NCBI RefSeq assembly: GCF_001625305.1
Contig: NW_017804009.1
Coordinates: 1,618,293 to 1,682,292 of the forward strand
DNA: 64,000 bases
Direction: 5' to 3'
DNA from: Branchiostoma belcheri
Lineage: Eukaryota > Chordata > Leptocardii > Amphioxiformes > Branchiostomatidae
Shown: one piece after another, positions 49,781 through 60,865 of the stretch
Numbering within the stretch: the stretch's first letter is position 1
Layout: every line of letters begins with the position of its first letter
Made by a program: the position numbers and the translations under genes
Notes under the pieces: generated by a model
Told to the model about the DNA's origin: nothing
Seen by the model: only the letters and a program-made list of their open reading frames with translations
The model's database searches: none

Positions 49781-50485
49781 GGGGGTGCCAGGGTTAGTGA
49801 TTAACTACCTTCTTTGCATTTCGTAATAACATGAGTTTCCACCTCTGTGTCTTGTACCATGTCTTGTATTTTGTTGTTTCAATATTTTAAAAAATTAAAA
49901 AAAACATGAATTAACATCTTAGTCACAACTATCAACAGACGCTATTATTTAGTTGGCATGATGTATCATTGATACCGGGTAATATGTTTTTTTTTAAAAT
50001 CTTTTATGTGTACGTGTAGTATGAGAAGTTATAATAGTGGATGTCAAATTGACATTAACAATTATTTCCCATCATGTAAACAAGGTAGCAAAAAGTTTGG
50101 AGCTTCCTCAAAATCCTGAAATCTGAGAGAGCTGGGGTAACGCACCTCAGGAATGAAGGAAGGCTCGTCTCGAACAGTAACTAAGCAGATATACTGAACC
50201 AACAATTCCAATCAGTAATTACAACCGAACCCTTAGGAGACCCTATGCCTGACATGGGACCTAACCCTTATCCGTCAATGCCTGAAATCAGCATAGACAC
50301 AAACGGGATAAAAAAAACGCTGACAAAGGGTATACCCCTAAGACGGTTTGGGTGCATGTCGGGCCGGCAAAGCGGTATATTTTCTAACAAGTTGGAGGGA
50401 ACGCCACCTACACCAGCAGTGGGATCTTCAACGAATTCCTGGCGGTTTTAGGGGCTCAAATTGAATTAGAGACGTTTTTCTGTAG
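49781..50485. other. No gene recognised
   Basis: A T-rich and A-rich interval with a poor 68-residue frame at 50245-50451. Confidence 0.3.
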
Positions 50486-50930
50486 AAAATGGCCACTCTT
50501 TGGTTGAATTTCTGTTATGAATGCCAAAGTAGGTTCATCGGAAACACCCACACATGTGCACCAGGTACGTATATGCACATCTTTCTGCTATTGTACTCTA
50601 CCACTCTTAAACTAGATAGATAACATAGTGATTATCAAAACAACAAATCTTTCCCTTCAACCTAAATACAGATAACTGCAACTCGGTGATTTTATTTCAT
50701 TGAAATTGCAACCTTCAAAACATGTGGGCATGTGACATGCAACAACTATGTCTGTAATACTATAACTGAATTATTTTTTTTCTTTATTGCCTTTCCTGTT
50801 GCAGATGCACAGATGGTGATGACCACCTGCGGGTAGAGTTTCAGAAGGTCATCCCGCTGACCTTCAGAAACAAGGACATCGACAAACAAGTGCGTGGAAT
50901 AAACAGGAGAAATAAAGTAACATCAGCCTG
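50486..50930 (+). CDS. Two exon-like segments, first with Cys/His motif
   Basis: 50486-50564 (acceptor TTTTTCTGTAG, donor CCAG|GTACGT) reads MATLWLNFCYECQSRFIGNT then HTCAP, a C-x2-C...H-x-C arrangement. 50805-50930 (acceptor TTTCCTGTTGCAG) reads CTDGDDHLRVEFQKVIPLTF and RNKDIDKQVRGINRRNKVTS and ends in TGA. Phases do not agree for direct joining. Not recognised. Confidence 0.35.
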
Positions 50931-51469
50931 ACCTAACTCATGAAGATCAGTACGTCAACCAAGACACTCCAAAGGTTTGACCCGACTGAAAGCATTTCCC
51001 ATAGGAAGGAGGGCAACAGAAGGCCGAATACAAAACCGCACGACCCACAAACAATAAGGAAATTGCATTTGTTGACACTTGCACGCCAAAGACCTTACTC
51101 CTTTCAGAGGACTTTTGCTAACTGTAGCTACCAAGCTTGTTCGGCATATACTTGTTCGGCATATACAAGAACCATCTGCTGAGAGATGCCAACATTCACG
51201 CCAAAGACCTTACATCTTACTTCTATAGGTCTCCAAGTCAATTATTTCTGTCAAGACAATGAAGTAAAAAAAAAATTAAAAAAGATATATTATAAGGGCG
51301 ATAAAGATACTGTCAGAGAGAGACGGGTTATGGCGTGGGGGAAAGTCAGCCTATCTTTTTGATCTCCGGAGTGACTGGCCTGGCCATGCGAATAGACCTC
51401 CTAATGACCAAAAATCAATATGCTACTGTTGCCACTACTAGTATAGCGGTTTGAAACTGCACACACACA
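50931..51469. other. No gene recognised
   Basis: An 80-residue frame (50940-51182) has a 15-base duplication (TGTTCGGCATATACT at 51139). Otherwise featureless. Confidence 0.3.
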
Positions 51470-52052
51470 GGGGAAATCATGAACCAGTGGGCCGAAATGA
51501 AGGGTCTGATAACGTCCACTTACGGGCGCATCTCCTGGATGGATACAACTAAAAAGGTTTGTTTAGATGACTACTGTGTTGTAACTTTAGCAAACACTTT
51601 TGTTAATGGCCACAAGCAGGCATGGCTCTGTTAAAAAGTAGTTTCCATTTCTGTGATATATCTACTCCTAAAATACACCAGACCATGTGTTTCCCACATA
51701 ACCTTAACATGCTCCAGGGCAAATTTTGAATACTGTGGACAAGGTTGTAGAATGGAATGCATTATCTATGAATTAGGATAAACAAAAAGGTTTCCCATCA
51801 GATCACTACTACCCGCGATATGTAGCTTACCAGTTCTGTACATCTTAACAACCCCAGCTCCATATTTCACAGCACTTTATCTGCATAACAACTGCACTTT
51901 AAGCCCAACCCAGCGACTAAAATTAACTTGTTCCTATATGTTCCAGATCACAAAAAAACTGACTGGCGACGTGGAGAAGTCGACATCCTGAATGACCAGT
52001 GTGGCGAATGAGAACGGACTGGTCTTGTACTATGTGCTGACAACGGGGGAAG
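51470..52052 (+). pseudogene. Two exons of a DUF6729/HMGXB3-type element protein
   Basis: Exon 51470-51556 (acceptor ACACACACAG, donor AAAAAG|GTTTGT): NQWAEMKGLITSTYGRISWM then DTTKK. Exon 51947-52052 (acceptor TATGTTCCAG, donor GGAAG|GTATGA): ITKKLTGDVEKSTS, stop, MTSVANENGLVLYYVLTTGE. The join is phase 0 and gives the 'DSTKK.TKKL.G.....W.TNV.NE.G.VL..VLT..E' block. The stop (TGA) sits where relatives have Trp, so it looks like a TGG-to-TGA change. The exon group at 41.9 kb belongs to the same kind of protein, later part. Confidence 0.6.
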
Positions 52053-52689
52053 GTATGAAAATTACTTTCGATACTATCATGAATGTTTTGAAAAGACAGC
52101 ACTGTCAACAAAGAACACCGCTTCGTCTAGAACTGTATGTTGCAATGATTCTCAAGTCAATTGTGATGCTGAGGCATCTATCCGTACACAAAACCCAAAA
52201 TGACACCAAAACATCCATGCATCAAATGCAGCCTGCAGTGCGCAGTGTTGACAGACTGTCTACACTGCCGGTCGTGCAACTTCTGGACTCATCGGCATGT
52301 AATATCCTTTGTAACCTTAAGCTTATTCTACCACTTATGATGTACGTGACTCATGGACAGGCTGCAAGCAGCCCCACCACCAACAGACTGTCTAAGTGCG
52401 TGTGTATACACCTGTTCTGAAGGTACAGACATCGGGGGAACAGACTTAAGTACCGTCCGGGGAAGACACTACCATTGGTGCAGTCAATTGTACACACCTA
52501 CTCCATCATCAGTGACCTACTGGCTGACATGACTCATGGACAGGCTGCAAGTGTAAACGGGGACCACCCGTTTAACTTATCCCGGCCCGTGTTTCCCGTC
52601 GAATGAATTTGAATTAGTTTGGCCCAGGGCTGTTTTGCCTTACTCTAGCCCGGAGCTTACGTCACCTCTAAGCTGGAGGGACCTGGCAC
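52053..52689. other. No gene recognised; short direct repeat
   Basis: GACTCATGGACAGGCTGCAAG occurs at 52349 and 52530. Frames around it (YVTHGQAASS, DMTHGQAASV) may be pieces of one coding repeat. The bases before 52690 may belong to the 5' edge of the LINE. Confidence 0.35.
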
Positions 52690-53812
52690 GACGCCCGACG
52701 GAACATGATGGGCCGTACGCAGCGAGTGACCGCAAACAACAACTTCAGCACCTGGCGCCAACTGACATCCGGAGTTCCTCAGGGGGGAGTTTTGTCACCT
52801 TACCTCTTCCTCCTATTCATGAGCTCACGTGACACCGTATACACCAACACACTAGACGTGGGTTATGCGGATGATGTAGGACTGTCCAGGTCCGTCCCTT
52901 TGAAGCAAGTCGGCTCAGACAACACCATGACCGAAGAAGCAGCGCAGCTGGATTCCTGGGCCGTAAGGAACGACATGCTCCTTAATGGTAAGAAGAGCCA
53001 GCTGTTGCTGATCTGTTCCAGCCGTGGTGTACCATCAATGCCACCGCTCACTCTTGGAGGTGACCTTGTCCCAGTCACGAGTGTCGCTAAAGGCCTCGGT
53101 TTCACCTTTGACAGCAAACTGTCCTGGGAGGAACATGTCAGGTCTTTAGTAGCAAAGGCTTCAAGCAGGCTTCATTTCCTGCGATTGTTAACCAAGCAGG
53201 GAATGAGTGTGGACGACCTCATACAAGTATACTTATCACTCATCCGCCCCGTACTGGAATATGGCCACGTTTTACTCGTCGGTTGCAACGTAGCTCTAGC
53301 AAACAGCATGGGACGAGTCCAACGTCGCGCACTTCGTATCATCTCTTGCGGAGGGAGACGCGACGTACCAGCTCTACCCTCTCTAAAGGAAAGGAGAGAG
53401 TCTGCGGCCGTGTCCCTGTTCAGGTCGATGCTAAATCCCGAACACCCACTACACGACCTGGTGCCTCCCCAGAGAGCAACTGCTACCGGTAGGATCCTAA
53501 GGAACAGCCAGGCCGTGAGTGCTCCCAGGGCCAGGACAAAGCGGCTCCAGCAGTCCTTTCTCCACAGGGCCATAGCCCTATACAACGAAGAACTGACGTA
53601 TCACTAGTTTTATTTTTCCTAAACCTCATCTGTATATAGTTTTTTGCTGGGTACAAATTCTTTATGTATTATAGTGTATATGAGGGTGTGTATATAGTGT
53701 TTGTTTTGCCTATTGTAACTTTCATTTTCTGTACGCAAACTCTTTCAATTCAGGGATTCTCATCCCTGCTGCAAGGTTTGCTTTTGGTGTTGAAATAAAA
53801 TAAATGACATGA
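52690..53812 (+). mobile_element. CR1-like LINE, 5'-truncated, open reverse transcriptase end
   Basis: An uninterrupted frame of 300 residues (52705-53607) has SGVPQGGVLSPYLFLLFM (motif B), VGYADDVGLS (motif C), LGFTFDSKLSWEEHV, YLSLIRPVLEYGHVLLV and a C-terminal arginine-rich region. The 3' UTR has a small hairpin (CAGGGATTCTCATCCCTG at 53753-53770) and ends GAAATAAAATAAATGACA, a LINE tail. The endonuclease and fingers are missing by 5' truncation, which is usual for LINE copies. The intact frame suggests a recent copy. The clade (CR1 or near) is judged from motif style. Confidence 0.85.
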
Positions 53813-55441
53813 TCGGTCACGTTCGGTAACGATAGCCGAATTTTACTATTGTAGTGTTTTGAATTTTGGCAATATATCTTTTCGCTCGATACGGATTTAT
53901 TCAGTAAAGATTAGAATGTAAGGCGCGCCCGACGCGGATGCCGCCGTAAACTGATTGGACGATGGTACCGACGGCCGGCATCCTGAATCACTGCCGTTGT
54001 GGTTGAGAGGACAGCAGCCGAGCACGTTCACAAGCTAGAGTTAAGAAATGAACACTCTAGTGCGGTCAGCTGCCGGCCTGATCACTGTAACCACACGTAG
54101 CTTGTATAGAGAAACTGTTTACAAGAACTGTGATGAAACCCACTGTTTATATGTACTTTGATTTTATATCCGATTGTTTTATGGAATTCCCACACTGTGG
54201 CATAGCAACACTGAACGACAGACCTGTTACGATCCCTTTAATCGAATTAATACCTAAATCTTTCGACGAGTCATTGAACTCAAGTGAACTTATGCAAGTG
54301 ACTCCAAAGGTCACCCAGCTTCAGTAAGATAGATGAGAAATTAATCAAATCGCCGGTCGCTCAGACGAAATGACGGGCGAACGTCAAACAGTTTTCTGTA
54401 TTTGATGGATGAAGTCTACAACTTACTCATTTTCGGCTTGCAATCAGATTACACTATTTTTGACAAGTTGCACCTAATTTGGCCATGGGCGTGAACCAGA
54501 ATCTAGAGGATACATGAGAGAATACTCGTGATTCAGACGGAAGGCTTGCTATTCGGGAGAAGCCCCGCCACGTGCCATTCTGTGTTGTTCGGCCACCGAA
54601 ATTGTTACGTTGGATTCAGGAGAATAAATCGTCGAAATGGGACTTTGACTGACTCGTTTGTCTGAGCCACTTAACTATCACGGTAGCTTCTCGGCTATAA
54701 GGCCCAGAGGTCTGTTCCTGAAGGACTCCGTGCGCACGTCACCATGAACGCTGTTCCTGAGAGACCCGTGCAAGAATCATGAACGCTGATCCTGTGCAGA
54801 GTGTCAGCACCGAGGGAGCGGACATTGTCCTTGCAACGAACATTCCACATTAAAGACTGTACGACTGTGAGATCGGCAACACAAGGTTGGATTAGTTAAT
54901 ATAAGGCTAGTTAAGCTAGGATAGGTCAAGTTTGGATGAGTTAGGTTAAGTAGGTAGGGTTGCCCTATGGCTTAACATGTGTCCTGTGTGTGTAACTATA
55001 TCTGTTATGTCTGTGCCTATGATGTTTAACCATGTTGTATGAAATGGCAAGCGAAGCGTGCACTGGGGCCAAAATCTCGGGTAGCCGGAGTCCTTTAGGT
55101 GGGTGGCTCTCAGGGCGTCGCGACCCTGCCCGCGCTCGGTTAGCTATGGTGCGAAATCCCACAGGTTGAGTGCATGTATAGTTCTCAGGGGAAGGTCGTC
55201 CCTTCGTACAGGTTCGACATGGCATGACCCGGAGTATAGACAGAGACCGGCTGGGCAGGCACGGTTAGGTTTTTTTATGGTCCGTAATGATGTAACGGAT
55301 CTAAACACAGTGAAAACATGAATGATACTGAGAAGTTTATTGCAAATTCTTGCCCAGTATGTGCCCAATGGTTCAGAGTTACTATTACATGTATCTTATA
55401 TGTATCCGCCTTAATAAAGTATTTTTTGTTTTCAACTCCAG
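53813..55441. other. No gene recognised
   Basis: A 65-residue frame at 54130-54327 has no motif. TTCCTGAAGGACTCCGTGCG and GTTCCTGAGAGACCCGTGC (54716, 54752) are a small diverged tandem pair with CATGAACGCTG. ACATTAAAGACTGTACGACTG near 54846 recalls an LTR end, without further support. Confidence 0.3.
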
Positions 55442-55854
55442 ACCTGCAGGAGAAGCCATGCCGATATTAACCAAACAAGATGTAAGTTTTGTAGGAATGT
55501 TCAGAATTAATTACATTGTTACAATACAAAAAGGAGATGCAATATGCTCTACGCAAAATGTGCCAATTACACTACATTTACTGCAATGTGCTTGTTTTTC
55601 ACAACAGTTTGTCATGGCACGAAAATAACCCTTCTGAAGAAATCTGGATCGAAGTAGGTGGTGACCATGGCGGAGGCTCATTCAAGATGACCTACCATAT
55701 ACTGAATTGCGATCACCTTAACCCCAAACAGATCACCACTGTCTTTTGTGTGTTCTATGCGAAGGACAGCAAGGAAAACCTGACACTGGCCAACAGCAGA
55801 TACTCCTTCAAGGATCAACATGGGAGTTACGATGTATTTTTTTTAAGTTGACAG
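55442..55854 (+). pseudogene. Exons of a transposase-like family with GGDHGGGSFK motif
   Basis: Exon-like 55442-55481 (donor CAAGAT|GTAAGT) reads AGEAMPILTKQD. After TTTTTCACAACAG (ends 55607) a frame reads WHENNPSEEIWIEVGGDHGG, GSFKMTYHILNCDHLNPKQI and TTVFCVFYAKDSKENLTLAN. The phrase 'W.KVGGDHGGGSFK....I.N...PNS..NT.VF..FE..D...NL' is one I recall from uncharacterised spliced proteins of corals, fish and lancelets; its conserved Asp may be catalytic. Seems to be part of the same protein class as the gene at 30.1 kb. Confidence 0.55.
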
Positions 55855-55917
55855 CGAGGTTCCCTTTCGATTGCCACTTTAAACAGTTGGAAAATCATAT
55901 ATTGTGTCAAACAGACT

Positions 55918-57393
55918 AGAGCAAAAAAAATAGCAATCATTATTGGCTGTGACATCCAACAAACTCATCTAATACTAAGCTGAACCAGCCCCCACTGAGC
56001 CAAGGCACAGTCCCCGAAGTCTGGGTTTCCAAGAGGCTGGTCAGCTGTAAGAATAGGCCTAACCATAATAACCCCCGAGTAAGCTGGATGTTCTGCCGCT
56101 AGTTGAATTGAAGAGTTGATCCAGACGCCATCAAAGCCCGAGACGTTAACCTATTTTCAATACATTTTTTCTGTGACCAGTTTTAGCGTTCAATTCAGTT
56201 GCAAGCGATGAATTGCTGATTTACATATTGTGTGCATTTTTTCTGGGTACGGCTGCTGGTGCGCTATATGAAGTGCATGGTCCTCGTAGCTAATCGATGT
56301 TGTTTGATGTTCATCTCAGGTGTTGCTGATATTCATCTCAGGTGATGCTGTAGAGAAAACACAAAGGTAAAGAAACGATAAGTATCATTATAATACGAAA
56401 ATTTTGTAACGTTGGTAACGACCTGAAAACAAGGTATCTGTTGGTCAGGATGACTCTTGGAAGGGTTAACGTCAGCGGTCTTATAGCTGAATTCTGAAGC
56501 TGAATCTACTGGAGAACTAGGTGCTCATCCACTCTTTTAAACATAATACTCTAAAGTTTAAAAATATCTAATACTTCCTTCCTATACTACATAAACACCA
56601 CCAATAACAAACACACTTATGTGCATATACTGAGTAATCATTTGGAACAAGTCTTCCGAAACTATTCCCAAGTACACAGTTCTCTCCGACAGCAACGTAA
56701 ACAAGATAATCCATCACAGATGTCAGCCGCGCCTAGCCTTAGCCTACAGTTACACATGCGTTTGCCAAATTTTGTGGTGAACAGTTAAAACGATCGTATT
56801 ATTACTGGCATAGTACAAGACGTTAGTTACTGAAGATTAGGGACAAAAGGTTTGGGCAAGGGACAAAGGTTTTGGACTAACTTAAATGGTGGCGAAACAC
56901 TTTCCACAAACTGCCAGTAACAGGACACGGAGTGGCTCAACTAGCGACAGAATCAACTGCCTATCTTTTGAATTTGTCAACATTTACAGAGTAAATATTT
57001 AAGTAGCCATAGCATCTAAAAGATTTATTCTACACACAGTGACCGCCACAAAAGCGACAATTTGTAAAGACAAAGGGATCTAAAAATTCACCCACCTCTC
57101 GCCACCGCCCTTCCTCTCCAACTAAAGCTGGGTGGTTGTGCGACGGGAAATCTGTCTGTATCCATCCGCCACGGAACTGGTCAGATGGCATGTGCATCAG
57201 CAACTAAATTATACGAAACAAACATTATTCTACTAATATACGTAAGAAATATACCACAGTAAGAAAATGAGGCAAACAGTTTAAACGCGATCACTTGTTA
57301 CTAGATGCCCCGATCTTGTCAGCACTACTTTCTGGCGGCACTTGTGTACATCTTGTCTGGGCGGATATTCGGTGGCGTGGCCCAGTGAGGCTT
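55918..57393 (+). repeat. Repeat R1, long copy without the MITE
   Basis: From CTAGAGCAAAAAAAATAGCA through the conserved core (55981-56045) to GGTGGCGTGGCCCAGTGAGG (57371) this copy matches the 34.3-36.7 kb copy in order. It has a 22-base internal duplication (GATRTTCATCTCAGGTG at 56309 and 56327). The MITE-free target TTAA is at 56537. Confidence 0.8.
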
Positions 57394-57872
57394 AAGGCCG
57401 CACAACACAGTATTCATGGGCGAACCCCGTAGAAAAGTAGTCCGGGCACAAAGTAGTGCTACACAATACTAGGGAAGGGTGCATAGATTGTTCTGTGCAT
57501 GGCATCGAGACAGAACCTGTGGTAAATGTTAGAGGAATACGTTAGTTTTGAGACTGTAAAAGTTGGATTATGGTGCGTGTTTAGTCGGAGTAGATTTGCG
57601 CTTGGATACTTGTCCCGCCTAGTACTGTGCGTCGGCTGCAGTTCCATGACCTCCGCAGTGGCGCTAATAAAAGAGGGCGCGAGAAGAGAACTAGACGGCA
57701 AATTTAAGCTCATTTTCACATATTTTGTACACTATACCCTGAAATTAAACATATCAAAATTCTGAACCTTGCTTGTGCACCCTAGTATGATTTTCCGTGA
57801 GTCGAAGTGAGTCACTTTGGGGTCCTTAACTATAGAAATCCCCATAGGGCTAATACTGTGTTGTGCCGCCTT
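57394..57872. mobile_element. MITE with 21-bp terminal inverted repeats
   Basis: AAGGCCGCACAACACAGTATT at the left and AATACTGTGTTGTGCCGCCTT at the right are inverted repeats with one mismatch. The inside (479 bases) has no transposase. It starts exactly where homology of the R1 repeat stops. No clear target duplication was seen. Confidence 0.85.
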
Positions 57873-57955
57873 GAAATAGGGTTTTGTGTTTGTGTTACAA
57901 GACGAAAATGGAAGTTGTCCCAATGGCCTGGCTATGCCATCCAACGCTGTCGTTA

Positions 57956-58299
57956 GGCCACACCAATTTAATTTGTTGGTTCTTTCTGATTTGCAAAAAA
58001 AAAATTGATTCTGGTCCTGAATCAAAAATGCTCATGTTTTGCCCCCAACAGTTGAGGAAAGTCCTTTTCTTCCTAGTTGTTACAGTTTTCCCATCTATCA
58101 TTGCAGTGGTTTGATTAAAAGTTCAAAATTCAATGTTTAAATTTTAACCCAGCCTTTTGTGTTGACTTCATGGCTCATTCCGTAGTATTTAAGCCCATAA
58201 TGGGATGCCTAGACCTGTTTTTATTTTTATTTTTTCGCCCTGTCGCTTCATATTTTTTCTGGAAAAATCCGATAACCAACAAATTAAATTGGTGTGGCC
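57956..58299. mobile_element. MITE with perfect 26-bp terminal inverted repeats, TA flanks
   Basis: GGCCACACCAATTTAATTTG plus TTGGTT at 57956 is the exact reverse complement of the right end at 58274-58299. TA lies on both sides (57954-57955, 58300-58301), pointing to Tc1/mariner-type or similar insertion. 344 bases, no coding frame. A shorter, older relative is at 25206-25430. Confidence 0.92.
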
Positions 58300-58669
58300 T
58301 AAGTTTGATCAATCTAATCTGTGTATGTCATAGTCGTCGTCATTGTTAATGCTGTCCTGCATGCTCGGTCATTACTGGCTGGCATGACCTGGAGTTCTTG
58401 TATATTTCTTGTTCACTAAATAAAGAATGATTTACACAGTCAGTTTGCCATACATTACAATCAGGGCTGGAAATCCGTCTATTCTGCATTATACATGTGC
58501 TGCTGCAGGTAACACTGAAAATGGCCTGCACCAGACAAATTCTACCTGCACCACTCAGTATTTGGGAAGTGATATCATAAAATGTGTGGATCATACTAAA
58601 ACTGTTCCAAAACCATTGCCATCAAACTGTTCAGAAACGGTTGCCATGTTGTGTGGATCATACCAAAAA

Positions 58670-58775
58670 CTTTAACGTGCCTTTCCCAAGGGCACAAGAT
58701 CGGTGACATGGGCAGGATTCGAACCCGCAACATCTTGGGTCACACGTGCACACACCAACTGCGTCACACGAGCCC
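58670..58775 (-). mobile_element. tRNA-derived SINE head
   Basis: Read on the minus strand from 58775: GGGCTCGTGTGACGCAGTTGG (A box TGACGCAGTTGG) and then GCGGGTTCGAATCCTGCCC (B box GGTTCGAATCC). After it comes TGTGCCCTTGGGAAAGGCAC, a phrase common in vertebrate and invertebrate SINE bodies. The acceptor stem does not pair fully and there is no CCA or discriminator context, so it is a SINE and not a working tRNA gene. Confidence 0.75.
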
Positions 58776-58914
58776 ACAAATTTTGATACCTCACCTCAAA
58801 TTTTGATACACTTTAGCCAAAAGACTATCTTCCAGGGTTCATTTGAGAAAAACATACATACAACAAATAACATAGTTGAATACTTACTAATAGATATTTG
58901 TCTGATGTTTACAG

Positions 58915-58974
58915 GAGCTGCAGGCCTTGCGCCGTTACGTGATGTTGATCACCCACGTTATTATCCCGATGTTG
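58915..58974 (+). CDS. Short exon-like segment
   Basis: Acceptor CTGATGTTTACAG and donor GTTG|GTGAGT frame 60 bases reading AAGLAPLRDVDHPRYYPDVG. Not recognised; it could join to the proline-rich exon at 59.3 kb. Confidence 0.4.
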
Positions 58975-58989
58975 GTGAGTAAATAATAT

Positions 58990-59225
58990 AATAGAGTTTA
59001 TTGCAAAATCACGCCCGGAGGCTAATTGCTTTTACAATTAAGTATACTACTCAGTGCAATACAATAATGGAAGACAGACAACAACTGTCTGGAAAAACTT
59101 CTACCTCTACAACTATAGAATCTACCACCTATCCCTGAGCTGAGCAGTTTAAACTGCAGTCTTTTACACCAAACAGTATCAAAAGCTTTACGGAAATCGA
59201 CAAAGCATGCATAAAGACGTTTAAA
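58990..59225 (-). mobile_element. LINE fragment: 3' UTR fused to reverse transcriptase motif A
   Basis: On the minus strand 59225-59090 reads KRLYACFVDFRKAFDTVWC (motif A with its Asp) and LLSSGIGGRFYSC. It is followed directly by a 3' end, GTAAAAGCAATTAGCCTCCGG and GCAATAAACTC. The remaining reverse transcriptase is deleted. An (ATTC)n run at 59287-59312 on the other side is the tail of a different LINE. Confidence 0.7.
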
Positions 59226-59320
59226 ATTTATTGGCGTTAGTGTATTTAGATATTAATGTGTCATGTACAACTGTCGAGCAATGAAGTTCATTCATTCATT
59301 CATTCATTCACTTATTAATT

Positions 59321-59821
59321 GAAGAGGATTTTTTTTACATCCCCCTCAACCCGCCCCGATCACAGCAGAACTTCGTCCGTCAGAACACCCCGCCGCCGCC
59401 ACCTCCTCCTGCTGCTGCGCCGGCTGGCTTTCCTCCTCCTGCCTTCAACTTCAACCAGCCTCCTCCTGCTCATCCTCCTCATGCTCATCCTCACCATCTG
59501 CCTCCGCCTCTTCATCATCCTCCTGCTCCTCCGCCCATCAATCTTCCTTCCATACCCGGAAACCCACCACCCATCCACCCAGGTAACCTCGGACCAATCA
59601 TACCACCTCCGCCAGTTCTACAGCCAGCACAGCCACAGCCAGCAAACCCACAGCCACAGCCACCACACCCACAGCCACCACACCCACAACCCGCCGCCAA
59701 TCCACCTCTTGCTATAAATCCTCCCGCTGCTAATCCTCCTATCGCTATCGTTCCGCATGTTGCTATTATTCCACCTGTTCCTCCCCCTGTGCCCGCCGGC
59801 CAGCAGCAACCAGCAGAACAA
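59321..59821 (+). CDS. Proline-rich exon, about 165 residues
   Basis: An ATG-less open frame ends at the donor GAACAA|GTAAGT. It reads FYIPLNPPRSQQNFVRQN, a run of prolines, FPPPAFNFNQPPPAHPPHAH, then INLPSIPGNPPPIHPGN and PQPQPPHPQPPHPQPAANPP to the end. There is no stop in 500 bases although the other frames are also long because of base composition. It may be the N-terminal disordered exon of the transposase-like protein that follows at 60.1 kb, or of a host gene. Confidence 0.55.
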
Positions 59822-60099
59822 GTAAGTGTTTTATATGTTTGTATTTCTGCATGTTGAGTAGCTTTGCCAGAAGGTTAATAATGGAGAAGCTAATTGACCT
59901 TACTTGGAGAAGACAATCGAAAGATGGTATGGAATGGGGGAAAAGGCGTTAAAAAAATTAGCTACTTTTATTATTAGCTATTTTTTACTTCGCTCCCAAA
60001 GACTACCTTTTTCAATGGACCATGTTTTGACCAAACATAGGTTAACATTTAATAGTGACAAATATTAAGGGATTTTTGTAATATTTGACGACTATAAAC

Positions 60100-60860
60100 T
60101 ACTTTTTTGTGGAAACGAGATACAGCCAAACAGACATTCTCACGGAGACAAACTCTGTAAAAAGTTTCCAGGATGGAAAATACAACGACGAGATTCGAGA
60201 AGTTGTGATGGACTTGTTCACATCTGGCGTTTCGATGAACAAAGTTAATGGTGTCATTCGTACTGCACTGCAGAAGTTAGCCAATAAATCTGTAGACAGG
60301 CTGCCTAGCAAAGGACTCATGTCGAGGCTTCTAGTGGAAGATAAGATCCTGGCGCAGCGTCAGGTAGCAGAAGCTATCATTTCCGGAGACAGCGACAAGG
60401 GTACTGTCTCCACCAAGATGTTTTTTTAAGAAGTATGTAACGTTTGAAGTCACTTTACCGTCAGGCAAGACATCAACTATGTCAATGCCGGAAGTTCCGT
60501 CTGGAGATGCTGAGGGGATATTGTCAGCCTTCTCCCAGTCCTGCAGAGAGTTGGCAGAGGTACTGTGCGGTCCGGGAGAGGACATTGCCAAGAAAACTGC
60601 AGAGATCATCACGTCATTTACTTCAACCATGTCAGATCGAGGAGCAACAAACCCACTGTTTAATAGATAACTGGAAGAGATGCGTAGAGAGCTCCTTTCT
60701 GTTGCCAAAAATGAGTGGGACACACTGGGTGATGATGTAAAGGATGATCTGTGCAGAATGTGTAACTACTTCTGCAAAATGCACTTGTTCGTGAACTTTG
60801 CAAGAGGCAAATGCAACATTGAAGGTGTTTGGGGATGCCGTTTCAGAAGGGTCAAACGTG
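60100..60860 (+). mobile_element. Transposase-like region with TMSDRG motif
   Basis: Pieces in order: KYNDEIREVVMDLFTSGVSM, VNGVIRTALQKLANKSVDRL, then (other frame) VTLPSGKTSTMSMPEVPSGD, AEGILSAFSQSCRELAEVLC, TSFTSTMSDRGATNPLFNR, and LLSVAKNEWDTLGDDVKDDL, CNYFCKMHLFVNFA. Relatives in uncharacterised aquatic-animal proteins have 'GDGTTK....Y..FQVTLPSGK...MG' and 'TMSDRG..N..FN..L...R..LLP....W..L' in this order; the GDGTTK part is lost here between 60420 and 60440. Three frame changes and one stop (TAA after FNR). I cannot give a superfamily name; a KDZ-like RNase H fold is possible. Confidence 0.55.
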
Positions 60861-60865
60861 CCAAA

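Noticed and set aside
58711-58775. Functional tRNA gene
   Set aside because: Promoter boxes are present but the arms do not pair fully, and SINE body sequence follows directly.
59319-59717. 132-residue frame rich in Leu, Ser and Arg
   Set aside because: It is the alternative frame of the proline-rich exon; the proline frame ends at a perfect donor and is more protein-like.
60331-60723. 130-residue minus-strand frame
   Set aside because: Antisense to the TMSDRG-type coding sequence, whose plus-strand motifs explain the conservation.
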